Assembly (NCBI RefSeq): GCF_038502225.1
Contig: NC_091325.1
Span: 26,941,411 to 27,005,410 of the forward strand
DNA from: Cherax quadricarinatus
Taxonomy: Eukaryota; Arthropoda; Malacostraca; Decapoda; Parastacidae
DNA length: 64,000 bases
Direction of reading: 5' to 3'
Below are positions 1-9,514 of the stretch, in pieces. Position 1 is the first letter of the stretch. Every line of letters begins with the position of its first letter. The position numbers and the translations under genes were made by a program. Below the pieces are notes generated by a model, which searched no databases, was not told where the DNA came from, and saw only the letters and a program-made list of their open reading frames with translations.

Positions 1-351
1 TAAAGACGGTAGAAGACGAGGTAATCATTCCGTCAGCCTGTCTGATAGTGATCATCACAGTAGTCTGGATGAATCTGAAGCGTTGGCAGGATAATGGTAG
101 AAACGGCAGCTGAAGGCATCGTTACTGTGGGTGGACCCACTACTGACACTGTTCATGTCGAAGAGTTGGGCCAAAAGTTAGCAAATATGTTGAAGAAGTT
201 ATCCTCTTCCACTTCAGTTTCAACACGTTCAATAATCTCGGTTTTGAACTGATGAAGTCACTGGGTGGCAAGACGTCTTCAGTGTAGAGGGAAAAGAATA
301 GATTATGTAAGTATGTTTCGTGTGACTGTAGTCCGATTGTTTGGATCCGAG

Positions 352-353
<2 letters not shown>
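1..353. other. Unassigned sequence at left edge
   Basis: I see no recognisable coding region, RNA gene or repeat here. Short open frames exist on both strands but show no domain, and the longest of them only run into the dinucleotide tract that follows. It may be part of a decayed transposon extending left of the window, but nothing in the sequence proves that. Confidence 0.4.

Positions 354-418
<65 letters not shown>
354..418. repeat. (TC)17-(GA)15 perfect dinucleotide palindrome
   Basis: A run of TC dinucleotides (354-387) changes without any spacer into a run of GA dinucleotides (388-418), with CTCGAG at the junction. Since GA is the reverse complement of TC, the tract is a perfect inverted repeat with arms of about 31 bp and no loop. 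Open frames that read serine-leucine followed by glutamate-arginine runs through it are microsatellite artefacts. Confidence 0.95.
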
Positions 419-419
<1 letters not shown>

Positions 420-421
<2 letters not shown>

Positions 422-929
422 GTATGTGGCGCCATTTACTGAGGGAATACTCTTAAATTTTCTGTTCCGTCACTTGATTTTTTTCCTCTTTATTTTTAGG
501 GATTTTTCTCATGTTCCCAGTTTACTTTTCCCACCTTCTGGTCAACCTTCACTAAGTCATCAGTTGGGATGTCTGATGGATCAGAGTATTCTTAACACTC
601 TAGCAATATTTATTATAGTTTTATAACCTTATGGAGGACGTCAACAGTTGTGCCTGACATTTACGTCCTGGTCAACATCGCTGCAGATATAAACTTCCTC
701 CTCAAGTGGAGGAATAATTTTGTTTTTATATTTAGCTTCGTTCGGTTGGGTTACTTTTGTTTTTGTTTTTCTTTAAAACTAGCTTTATTTAATGAAGGTG
801 TTAAATTTTTCCTTAAAATTTATTGAACCCTTCACTTTTTTTTTTACATTTTTGAATATAAGGTCATTTTTCCATTTGTATTTTCCACAGGCAAGCCCAA
901 TTACTCGCTTTCCCATGACTCTTTTTTTT
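420..929. other. Unassigned AT-rich sequence
   Basis: This stretch is rich in T runs and has no coding region I can support. Its right end passes into a decayed LINE RNase H region, so part of it may be the same element after loss of all recognisable sequence. Confidence 0.4.
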
Positions 930-1874
930 CTTTATAACTTCCGCTCTCATTCTCATGCCGTTGTAGTGTACACTGATTGTTCTAAATCCTCGGATAGTTT
1001 GCAGCAGTGTTTCCTGACACTGTGGTGCGCTCATTAGACTCGGCTAGCATTTTTACAGCTGAATTATATGCCATTCTCATTGCAGTTATCCGTATTGCAT
1101 CTATCCTTACTTCAATGTCTGTACAGAAGCGTCTCAGACTCCTTTAGTACTTTGCAAGCTATAAAAAATTTGATTCAACTCATCCCCTAGTTCTTTGTAT
1201 ACAACTTTGGTTGCGCCTCATTGCTAGCAAAAAATAAAGAAATCGTTTTCTGTTGGGTCCCACTGGACATGTTGATGTTCAGGGCAATGAGCAGACAGAC
1301 TGCTGCGCGGTCTGCAGTACACGACCTACTAGTTTCATATAGAGGTATTCCATTCTCTGACTATTTTGCTGTAATCTCTACTCACATTCTCAACCGTTGG
1401 CAACAACGTTAGTCTGATATAACTCATAACAAATTACATTCTATCAAACCAAGTTTGGGCATCTGGCCTTCTTCTTTTCATCGATACTGAGGTTGGGAGA
1501 CAACATTCTCGTCTTCACATCCGACACACTCGTCTCATTCATGGGTATCTCATGGAGCGGTGTCTTATTCCAATTTGTGATAATTGTCTAGTTCCAGTTT
1601 CAATTTACCATATTCTATTGACCTGTCCTGTCTGTCAACGAGCACGCAGAGTTTTCCTCCGACGTCGTCACCGCTCTAAAACCCTTACATTATTCTCCCT
1701 CCTGGCTGATGGCCCCACCTTCCTTTACCACACCTCACAGCCCTTCCTAACTTTACCTTTGTTGTCATCTCCATCCTTACTTATCCTTTGATCCTGCATC
1801 AGTTCCTGCCCTGCATCGCTGTATGACCCTAGTAGGTTTAGCGCTTCCTTTTGATTATGATAATAATAATAATC
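930..1874 (+). pseudogene. Decayed LINE pol C-terminus (RNase H and zinc knuckle) with 3' tail
   Basis: Read across several frames, the plus strand shows ordered landmarks of a LINE-encoded RNase H. VYTDCSKSSD near 970 carries the first catalytic Asp, TAELYAIL near 1060 the Glu, and VSDSFSTLQAIK near 1130 the second Asp. Near 1250 there is a tract reading FCWVPLDMLMF where intact relatives have WVPGHV and then GNEQAD. A CCHC knuckle (CDNC, then H and C in YHILLTC) follows at about 1580-1630. After it come a TTTAGCGCTTCC segment and a GATAATAATAAT tail at 1858-1874, typical of a LINE 3' end. At least three frame changes and stops break it. It belongs to the RNase H-containing LINE group (I/Jockey-like); I cannot name the clade. 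Confidence 0.75.
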
Positions 1875-2198
1875 TTTCCCCCCTGACTTTCAGAATGAAG
1901 ACACCCAGGTACTGCACATGTCTTTTTCATCATTGCACATCATTATTGTTACCATGTTGTCTGACACAACAGCACCATATATGACATTCTAAGAGTACAA
2001 ACATTCATTCAAAGTACGTCACTAGCCCATATAGACATGCCCTCCCGACCAGCGAACCAGTTGTTAAGAGTATGACAGGGTGGTCCACCTGTATGGCTAA
2101 CAAGTCGGTTCAACCCGCAAATCACGAAAAAACCAGCCAAGACAAGACAAGAGAGTTTAGGTAAGACTCTTGTGGGGTGAGCAGGGAAGACGGGACAG
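1875..2198. other. Unassigned sequence between two LINE relics
   Basis: There is no coding region or repeat that I can support between the 3' tail of the left LINE relic and the open frame of the next one. The left boundary of the second relic is not marked by a visible target-site duplication. Confidence 0.35.
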
Positions 2199-3407
2199 GT
2201 GAAGAATACCGTTGGAGAGGAGTGTCGATATATCCTTATTGGGGTCAATATGCTTAGGCTAGCCCATTCAAACCCCTGCACAGAAGCCCTCCAAACTTTC
2301 CTCAGCACTGGTGAACATCCTTCCAGATGGATCGAAAAAACTGGAACCGACCTCCGCATGAACCAGCTACATGATCTATATCAAGTTAGACAACAGAGAC
2401 ATTTCCCTGCTCCATGGGATATTACCCCATTTCAAACTACCATTCCTCCATTTCCCCCCAAAACTCTTCTTAAATCAAAACCAAAGCTTCGTCTTGAAGC
2501 CAAACATGATGCCTTAAGCTGTATTGATAACTTAGTCACACAGAACACTCTTTCACAAATTATTTACGTCGATGGTTCTGTTCACCAGTCCACTGGTGCA
2601 GCTGGTAGTGCTGCTGTTGTCACACAGAGTGATGGCTCTCATAAAGAAATTGGAGCACGCATCAATAACTGGGCCTCTACCCTTCAAACAGAACTGTTTG
2701 CCATACTCCTTGCACTCAAATGTGTCCATGTATCTAAGGTTGACACTTTAATTGTAACTGATTCTCTGTCATCCATAAATGCTCTCAACTCATTAAGTAT
2801 AAATTGTGGCATGCTTGTGTCAGAAGCCAGACATAGATATGGTAAGATTGTGGACAGTGGAGTCAGAGTGCACATGCTGTGGATTCCATCTCACATTGGT
2901 CTTCAGATGCATGATAGAACTGATAAATTGGCTAAGCTGTATGCTTTCAAAGAGGGGGTAGATTACAATCTTGGGTTGTCAGTTAGCAGTTTGAGAACAA
3001 TAATACGAAAAGAACTTCAAATGAACTTTATTGACTTTAGACTTAGGGAGATTCACACAAGTCAGTCCATCTATCATTATTCCATCATGCAGGAGGAGCC
3101 ACATGTCTATGGTGCATCCAACAAGATAAGCAGACTCTTGGATGTCACTACTGCCCGGCTCCGGCTGGGTTACAAGTATCTTTGGCAGGTTAAATCACCA
3201 CCACCAAATGTAGACCAAACGAAATGTAAACTTTGCCAGATGGATTATTGTCACACCCTGCGTCATTATGTACTGGAGTGTGATCAAATTAATGAATTTA
3301 GAAACAACTCACTCAGAAATGTTCAAGAAATGGCAAAGTATTTTATCCACAGTGGTATATTGCAGACCATTCTGGAGAAATACCCTGACTTTGCTAGCTG
3401 TAAATAA
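2199..3407 (+). pseudogene. 5'-truncated LINE pol: RNase H domain plus CCHC knuckle
   Basis: This open frame of 402 codons is the C-terminal part of a non-LTR retrotransposon polyprotein. The RNase H domain spans about residues 121-247: IIYVDGS (Asp125), QTELFAIL (Glu165), IVTDSLSS (Asp188) and the WIPSHIG plus DRTDKLAK segment (His232, Asp242), so all four catalytic positions can be matched. In RNA-cleaving LINE RNase H these residues bind the metal ions. A CxxC-x9-H-x4-C knuckle follows (Cys343, Cys346, His356, Cys361). The reverse transcriptase and endonuclease that should precede it are absent, so the copy is 5'-truncated although its frame is still open. The first 15-20 codons may be flanking DNA. 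A TAAATAAAG sequence at the stop leads into a (GT)n tract and the 3' UTR repeats. Confidence 0.85.
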
Positions 3408-3416
3408 AGCATTACC

Positions 3417-3419
<3 letters not shown>

Positions 3420-3515
<96 letters not shown>

Positions 3516-3760
3516 TGTGTGTGTGTGTGCGTGTGTGGGTGTGTGTGAGGGTGTGTGTGTGGGTGTGTGTGAGGGTATGTGTGAGGGTGTGTGTGTGTGT
3601 GTGGGTGTGTGTGTGTGGGTGTGTGTGTGTGCGTGTGTGGGTGTTGGTGTGTGTGTGTGTGGGTGTGCGTCCTTGTGTGTATGCATATATTTGTACGCTC
3701 GTGTGCACATGTCCGTGCGTGCGCCCTTGTGTGTGTATGTGTGCGCGCGCGCTAGTGTGG
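3420..3760. repeat. (GT)n microsatellite, pure then degenerate
   Basis: An almost pure GT tract covers 3420-3510 and continues to about 3760 with GTGTGGGTGT and GTGAGGGT interruptions. It lies directly after the LINE coding end and before its 3' UTR. The cysteine-valine and histidine-threonine frames that cross it are artefacts. Confidence 0.95.
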
Positions 3761-3769
3761 GTGTATGAT

Positions 3770-4113
3770 CCACTTAATATTTGTATTTATAACTCATTAC
3801 AATTGTGACCAGGTGTGGACGTATCAGTGGTTCACTACTTTGTAATTTGTTCATGACTGTAACCATGTATAGGAGTGAGGCTGATTCATTACCTCTGTAA
3901 CTTGCCATGATTAGTGACCAGATCTACCTGGAGTTCATTACCTCTGTAACTTGCCATGATTGTGACCAGATCTACCTGGAGTTCATTACCTTTGTAACTA
4001 GTTCAGCTATCATAACTTTGGGGTCCAGTCACTGGACCCATTATGTACCTTTGTAATCTTTTGACTACCGCCCACAGGATGGGTATGGGGTGCATAATAA
4101 AGATATTAAACTA

Positions 4114-4115
<2 letters not shown>
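3770..4115 (+). mobile_element. LINE 3' UTR, copy 1
   Basis: Non-coding 3' region of the LINE whose coding end is at 3407. It contains an internal direct duplication: the block TGACCAGATCTACCTGGAGT occurs at about 3916-3935 and again at 3962-3981. It ends with the segment ACTACCGCCCACAGGATGGG followed by GGGGTGCATAATAAAGATATT. The same end sequence occurs again at 4694-4745, which defines a repeat unit. Confidence 0.75.

Positions 4116-4210
<95 letters not shown>
4116..4210. repeat. (TG)n microsatellite between 3' UTR copies
   Basis: A pure TG tract of about 95 bp separates the two copies of the LINE 3' UTR. Because a GT tract also precedes copy 1, the duplicated unit appears to be (GT)n plus 3' UTR. 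Confidence 0.95.
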
Positions 4211-4211
<1 letters not shown>

Positions 4212-4746
4212 TTCAACAATCAATATTTGCACCAATAACTCATTACAGTTGTGACCGGGTGTGGAAGTGTGAATTGCTCATTACTCCATAATTTGTTCAT
4301 GATTGTAGCCATGTATAAACGTAAGTAACCATTCTACAGAATTCGTTACCTTTGTAACTTGTGAGCTCATTACCTTTGTACCTAGTTCAGCTATCAAAAC
4401 TTTGGGGCCCAGTCCCTGGACCCATTACGTACCTCTGTAATCTGTAAATACCTTTGTAACTTGTCATGATTGTGACCAGATCTACCTGGAGTTCATTACC
4501 TTTGTAAATTGTGAGTTCATTACCTTTGTAAATTGTGAGTTCATTACCTTTGTAAATTGTGAGTTCATTACCTTTGTAAATTGTGAGTTCATTACCTTTG
4601 TAAATTGTGAGTTCATTACCTCTGTAACTTGCTCAGCTATCAAAACTTTGGAGTCCAGTCCCTGGATCAATTATGTACCTCTGTAATCTTTTGACTACCG
4701 CCCACAGGATGGGTATGGGGTGCATAATAAGCATATTAAACTAAAG
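4211..4746 (+). mobile_element. LINE 3' UTR, copy 2
   Basis: Second copy of the 3' UTR seen at 3770-4115. It starts with the same ACTCATTACA and TTGTGACC block and ends with the same ACTACCGCCCACAGGATGGG segment, here followed by GCATAATAAGCATATTAAAC. It is longer than copy 1 because a 24-bp unit has expanded inside it. Confidence 0.75.
4485..4628. repeat. 24-bp tandem repeat inside LINE 3' UTR
   Basis: About six head-to-tail copies of GAGTTCATTACCTTTGTAAA plus TTGT, with almost no divergence between copies. The unit derives from a block that occurs once or twice elsewhere in the 3' UTR, so this is a local expansion. A minus-strand frame with repeated NSQFTKVM residues through it is an artefact. 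Confidence 0.9.
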
Positions 4747-4857
4747 AGGAGTGTCTTCAGACGTAGAGAAAGTTTTAGAGCTAAACCCAGCAGCTAAGAA
4801 CTCCTAGGGCGGAGTGGAAAATAGAAGGAGCAGGCTGTGCTTGCATCAGGGTTGTGT

Positions 4858-6280
4858 TCATTGGAAGTATTGAGTAGGTGGGCAGCAGGATTTGTAGCAG
4901 GAGAGGGCAGCAGGCGGGATCACTGGATGAGGCAGCTCACAAGTAGGGTATTTGAATGTGTTTAAGTTTTTTTTTTCTTGAAGAGCCGTTTGTAAATTTC
5001 TTGAAGTTGCTTCTGGAAAGGTGGTACATTTGTGTCCTGTGTAACTGTGAAGCTTGACTAACTCCAGAACTTGCGTCAGTATGAAGCGATGTGGTGGTTC
5101 ACAGGCGAACTTAACAGACAAAGCAGTCATAGTATCGCCGTTAGTTGAAGGTGTGTAGAAGGTTTAGGATGTCTCCAGTTGGTGTACTAGAGTGAATGCC
5201 TTTACCACCTTCCTCTTCCTCGGAAGAGGAGTCTGCGTACATGGGTACTGGCTGGTGACTGTAGGGCGGCAGGAACAATGATGAGGTGTGTTTGTGAATT
5301 GTCAGCTGGCTGAGAGATGTGGGAGGCAGTGGTTGAGTCAGTAGAGTCTTTGTTGTCGACGATGTAAGCAGTTGGAGATGTTACTGGAACAGTTGCTTGG
5401 GCAGAGGAGGAATGAAGTTCAAAACGTTGGGAAGAATCTTGAGAATGTTGCTGAAGGTGTAGAATAAGGGAAATTGAAGATAGGCACATTGTTCAGGCGA
5501 AGAGTTCGTTGATAGTAGTGTTAAAAGTGCCAGGATTTGCTGCATTAGCAAGGCGAGGATATATCATGCAGGAAGTGGAAAGAGGGAGTAGCAGGGCAAA
5601 GGTTTCTGTTGAGTGGCGTGTAGAATCTTGGTGTCAGCTTGTAGTTTAGTTATTGCGGCGTATGTTGGAGAGTTTGAGGTGGTCTTCCTCAGATCTTTAA
5701 TTTTCTTGGATATGATTTCTTTTCTGACTTGACATTTAGCTGTAAGAGTATTATTATTATTATTACTCTTGCAGTTAAGGCATGTTGAAGCAGAAATAGT
5801 GGTGCGGGATCTGAAGTCGTGTCCATCGTTCCCACAAAACAAAATTTCTTGTCCTTGGTTGTGTAGTTGTAGGAGTAGCAAGTTCAGCAATAGGAGACGC
5901 GTGTGAAACGCTCTGGTTCGATATTGCTTGGGTGGTAATAAGAGATGGCCAGTCCATCAGAGAGAGCTTGGGCAGCCATGGAGATGTTTGAGAAAGTGAT
6001 CTTAATCATTGAAGAGGAGTTAGGGAGCTTAGTAATGGTATCTATCGAGGCCCAGGTGTTTTGTTCCTCGATAGATGTCTTCAGGGCTTCAGCTGAGAGA
6101 GACATGACGATTTTGTCAAGCCGTTTCACAAAGACGGATCGTTTTGCCTTCAAGAATGCAGATGGAGAAATGGTGAACTGTCCAGCTTGTAGGGTCTTGA
6201 AAGCAGAGTTATCCATGAACTTAGATACTTCAGTGTCGTCAGTGAAGACGACAATGAAGGAGATCTTTAACTAGTGGATC
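4858..6280 (-). pseudogene. Decayed LINE ORF1 (Gag-like, zinc-knuckle protein)
   Basis: Read on the minus strand from about 6270 downward, the sequence gives a conserved-looking domain of about 110 residues (FIVVFTDDTEVSKFMDNSAF, then FTISPSAFLKAKRSVFVKRL). A decayed zinc-knuckle region follows near 5890-5740, where CGNDGHDF and CLNCKSN can be read. Next is a basic stretch (VRKEIISKKIKDLRK) near 5700 and a Gln/Ser/Thr-rich tail to about 4858. This order (N-terminal domain, CCHC knuckles, basic linker) is that of LINE ORF1 proteins, which bind the element's RNA. Several frameshifts break it, and a TTATTATTATTATTATT tract at 5750-5765 has expanded within the last knuckle, giving a run of asparagines. 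No reverse transcriptase follows, so only the ORF1 part of the element is present. Confidence 0.65.
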
Positions 6281-6810
6281 GCTATATATCTGACCTGTAA
6301 GTAGGTCCTTACGGCGGTAGCTATAGTTAGTTTGGTGGAATAGTTAATTATTCCATTTGCTGGCTTGATTTTCACACGATGCGACAGCATAATGAGAAAG
6401 AAGAGGTGGCGCTTGTAGGATATAGATTACCCTCCAAAATGGTGATTGAAGGGAGACTTCTTGGTAAAGAGCAGCTGTTACTTGCCTGTGGGGAAATCGC
6501 AGTGCCAAAATTGTGAAGGGATGTCTGAGACTCGTGGAACAACACTGGCAGATTTACCTCTGAGTTTGGTCGTGCACGGTTCTCACTGTATGTTTTATTT
6601 GTATATTGTCTAACTGTACATATTCTCCGTAAGTATTCTACATAATTGCTTTCTTTTTTTTTGGTGAAGGAAAACAGTAATAACAATTTACTGTTTTGCT
6701 GCCTTTCTGCTTGTTCCTATATTAGCTATTAGCTAAATCAGCATGAACAGGTGCACAGGCCACCAGACGACACCTGTGTTCACATTTCTATGGTATCCAA
6801 GTATAGACTG
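6281..6810. other. Probable 5' UTR of the minus-strand LINE, then unassigned DNA
   Basis: On the minus strand this lies immediately upstream of the ORF1 relic and may be its 5' UTR; a 104-codon frame at 6372-6686 has no domain I recognise. Sequence from about 6690 to 6810 is host or unknown DNA into which the hAT element inserted. Confidence 0.4.
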
Positions 6811-6848
6811 CAGTGATTCCCAAAGTAGGCGGTACCGCCCCCCTGGGG
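6811..6848 (+). repeat. hAT left terminal inverted repeat
   Basis: CAGTGATTCCCAAAGTAGGC followed by GGTACCGCCCCCCTGGGG. It pairs with the right end of the element at about 7730-7753. Confidence 0.75.
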
Positions 6849-6959
6849 ATTGTGGAAAGATCCAGAGAGGGGGCGTTGAGGATAAAGGGGGGGGCATCAG
6901 AACCAAGGGAGTGTTTTACAAACTCTGTATGACAAAATCTAGGTCACGAACACTTAGAA

Positions 6960-7500
6960 CTTATTCTACCAGCAGTAAGTGAGGTTCTGTAAACAGTTTT
7001 ACACAAGTCGTATGAACAAATTATTAAAGTTATTCCTCTCAGTGATAACTCTGTTCATAGAAGAATGGATGAAATGGTTGAAAACATTGAAAGCACATTG
7101 TGCAACATGCTTAAGATAACAGAATTTGGCTCACAGTTATATGACTCCACTCTGCCAGGCAATGTTCACCAGAGATGAAAGTTTAGTTCAAGAACAGTTA
7201 TTTGCAAGACAACTAGAAACAGATGCAAAAGTGGAGCCAGTATTTTGTGTCGTTGAGAATTTTTTCAAAGAGGAAGACATCCGGTTTACCAACATTCTAG
7301 CTCGTGCAACAGATGGCGGCACCGTCTATGTGATGAACTAAGAAACAAAAAGCATGACAGTACTTATTTATAAGATGTATTCACAAAGTTCAACGAAGTT
7401 AATTTGCAATTGCAAGGAAATGAGTTAAATCTTATCGAAGTCAAATCAGCCCTTTCCACTTTCTGTGCGGGTTACAGTTATTTAGTGTACTGTTTGCAAA
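6960..7500 (+). pseudogene. hAT (ZBED-type) transposase fragment
   Basis: Plus-strand pieces in different frames give the order seen in ZBED-like hAT transposases. IIKVIPLSDNSVHRRMDEM lies near 7020-7075. An open stretch of 71 codons at 7126-7341 includes DESLVQEQLFARQLETDAK, VFCVVENFFKEEDI and ILARATDGG; intact relatives have a TDGAP-like motif at this last position, the region of a catalytic Asp. Further on, FTKFNEVNLQLQGNELNLIE is followed by KSALSTFCAG at about 7380-7480. Two frame changes and a stop after the TDGG segment make it inactive. The N-terminal zinc finger and the C-terminal dimerisation region are missing. Confidence 0.75.
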
Positions 7501-7714
7501 GACATCAATTAAATAAATAAATAAATTCAAACGTAACACAGCCCGTCGTGAGCACTTCTCTTTCATATTGTTCATTTTTATTTGTGAAATAAATACCCGT
7601 GTTTAATAGGGTTAGATTAGTTGTTTAGAACTTGCAATGAGCTTAATATGAAGAAAGAGGTGTGTTCGTATGTGTGTGTGTGTGGGGGGGAGAGCTAGGA
7701 CTGTGGTCTGGGAG

Positions 7715-7753
7715 TCAAAGGGGCGACAGCATGGAAAAGTTTGGGAACCTCTG
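7715..7753 (-). repeat. hAT right terminal inverted repeat
   Basis: Ends TTTGGGAACCTCTG, with a GGGGCGACAG block further inside. It is the imperfect inverse of the left end at 6811. Confidence 0.7.
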
Positions 7754-8079
7754 TAGAGGATACTTTCTTCAACTAATTTGCTAATCTCTGGCCACCTGGG
7801 GCATGACAAGCTAATCTTCGCTAAACAACTGTTCGGCATGACTTTCCACTCATGGGCCACGCTCACATGTGACATCAACTTCAGCTGCTTCATCTCACTT
7901 CCACTCTAGTATAAAAGGTCTGGCCGTTTTCCTATGCTCTTGGTTTGAGGGACTGACCACCTACTACCACCGAGACTGACAGACTGATCACGTCAAAACT
8001 ACTTTTACTCCTGCATTTATCTGCAAGAAGCTGCTGTGCAAGCGAAACGTTTTGGCAACAAAATAACAAAATGTTGGAA
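7754..8079 (+). other. Possible dispersed-repeat segment with a TATA box
   Basis: A TATAAAAG sequence at 7909-7916 is followed about 120 bp downstream by AAGCGAAACGTTTTGGCAAC (8040-8059). I recall similar GCGAAACGTTT-containing segments as dispersed repeats in decapod genomes, but that is memory, not a search. No open frame of interest is present. It could be part of an LTR or of a LINE 5' region; I cannot decide. Confidence 0.3.
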
Positions 8080-8299
8080 ATGTCTTGTTTGATAATTTTA
8101 TCATCCTTCTGTGTATGTTCTCTAATGAATTTAAATCTATTTTAAAGTATGGAAACCAGATCTGAACTGCATAACCTAAGTGATGAACAGACCTGTAGTC
8201 TCTCTGGACTTCTGTCGCTTATACTTCTTAATATAAAAAAACAAATAATCTGTTAGCCTTATTACGAACGCTCAGGCGCTGCTGTCTTGCATTCAAATT

Positions 8300-8345
8300 C
8301 TGTATGACCTCTTGGGTTTAGCGTTTAGTTATAATTATAATTAGC
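8300..8345 (+). mobile_element. Possible short LINE 3'-end insertion
   Basis: The plus strand reads TGTATGACCTCTTGGGTTTA, then GCGTTTAGTTATAATTATAA. This resembles the tail of the LINE relic ending at 1874 (CCTAGTAGGTTTAGCGCTTC plus ATAATAATAAT). It would be a severely 5'-truncated copy inserted in the minus-strand LINE. The match is short, so confidence is low. Confidence 0.35.
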
Positions 8346-8831
8346 TTCAGATTACTGCATACCATAACTCTCCAGTTCTTTTTAATATTCTTTATGGACA
8401 AGACCTGTATTATATAGTTCATCAGTGCAAGAGTTATTTACATTCTCGAGTTTCTGGACTCTGCATTTATCTACGCTGACCTGCATCTGCTACGTTTTTT
8501 TGACTACGACATGAACTTATCTAAATCCTCTAGAAATTCTAAAGCTATTATTTTGTCTTTTTATGTCATCAGTAAATTTTCGTAACACTTATTATTCCCT
8601 CGTCAATATTATTATTGAAAATTATGAACAGCAGGGAGATTAGAACTGATCCTTGTGGAACGCCACTTGTAACTAATCCCCGCTCAGATTTCATCCCATT
8701 TATATAGACTCTCTGCTTCCTGTTGGTCAGTCATGCCGCGATCCATGACGAAACTTTTTCCCTAATATCATGAGCTTCCACTTTCTTTTAATAGTCTTTA
8801 GAGTGGTACTCTATCAGAGGTTTTACTGAAA

Positions 8832-8894
8832 ATCATATCTATCAAGATCATATCTATCAAGATCATATCTATCAAGATCATATCTTTCAAGATC
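8832..8894. repeat. 15-bp tandem repeat (4 copies) inside RT relic
   Basis: ATCATATCTATCAAG occurs four times head to tail, the last copy with one change (CTTTCAAG). The period is a multiple of three, so the expansion keeps the old reading frame. Confidence 0.9.
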
Positions 8895-9514
8895 AACTGC
8901 CTAAAATGTTTTACTGAAGAAAATCAGTAAATTAGACGGAAATATCCTCTCGAGAATCCACGTTCAGTGTCATGAAACAAATTATGCTTATTATGGGCTG
9001 TAACTAACTCTGATTTACTTGAAGGTGAGATCAGGCTTGCTGGGAGATAATTTGCTGGTAATGACTTATCTCTTGTTTTGAAAACAGGAATTACATTAGC
9101 TATTTTCCACATCTCAGATTCTATGCCTGTTTGAAAAGATGTAATGAAAGGGTTAGTGAACAGTTCACATAGCTCCATTTTGCACTCTTTAAGAACCCCT
9201 GAAAAAGAAATAATTGCTATAAATCGAGCAAGTTTCTTTCTCGTTGTCTGTAAGTTGTCCAAAGTTATTTGTAAGTGGACCTAAGTTTTCTTTAATATAT
9301 GTTTAGTTTTTGTTAAGCCTGTTTTTCTTAACCTCCCTCTTAATGTTAATATATTGATTCATAAGACGACACTTCACTTCTTCACATATGCCTATAAAAT
9401 AATTTCCTCTGCCCTAAATGATGTTCATTTTTTGTTTCAAGATTATCCTGGTCGTCCATTTCAGATCATTTCTATTCGATCATATTTCTCTATAGGGAAT
9501 AAATATTCTTTGGG

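Larger units (their letters stand above)
6811..7753. mobile_element. Degenerate hAT-superfamily DNA transposon
   Basis: The left end begins CAGTGATTCCCAAAGTAGGC and continues into a C/G-rich run. The right end finishes TTTGGGAACCTCTG, which is the reverse complement of CAGAGGTTCCCAAA. The two ends match at 12 of the first 14 positions, and both lead into a GCCCC-type stretch. CAGTGGTTCCCAAA-like ends are characteristic of ZBED-type hAT elements. Between them lie remnants of a hAT transposase. I could not find a convincing 8-bp target duplication (ATAGACTG on the left, TAGAGGAT on the right), as expected for an old copy. At 943 bp it is far shorter than an autonomous hAT, so most of the transposase has been deleted. 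Confidence 0.75.
8080..9480 (-). pseudogene. Decayed minus-strand LINE reverse transcriptase
   Basis: Reading the minus strand downward from about 9470 gives the linker before the RT (VKCRLMNQYINIKREVKKNR). The RT N-terminus follows at 9262-8924 in one open frame: GIESEMWKIANVIPVFKTRD, then SLPANYLPASLIS, matching the W-x-x-A-x-V-x-P-x-F-K...NYRPVSL block. Near 8660 is motif B/C context (GLVTSGVPQGSVLISLLFII), and near 8180-8080 a thumb-region tract (AVQIWFPYFKIDLNSLENIH, then RRMIKL). That order fits Jockey/CR1-type LINEs. Many frameshifts and stops make it dead. A 15-bp expansion lies inside it (8832-8894), as may a short plus-strand LINE 3' end (about 8300-8345). Confidence 0.75.

Noticed and set aside
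3268..3808. Cysteine/valine-rich and histidine/threonine-rich proteins
   Set aside because: Translation of the (GT)n tract in different frames.
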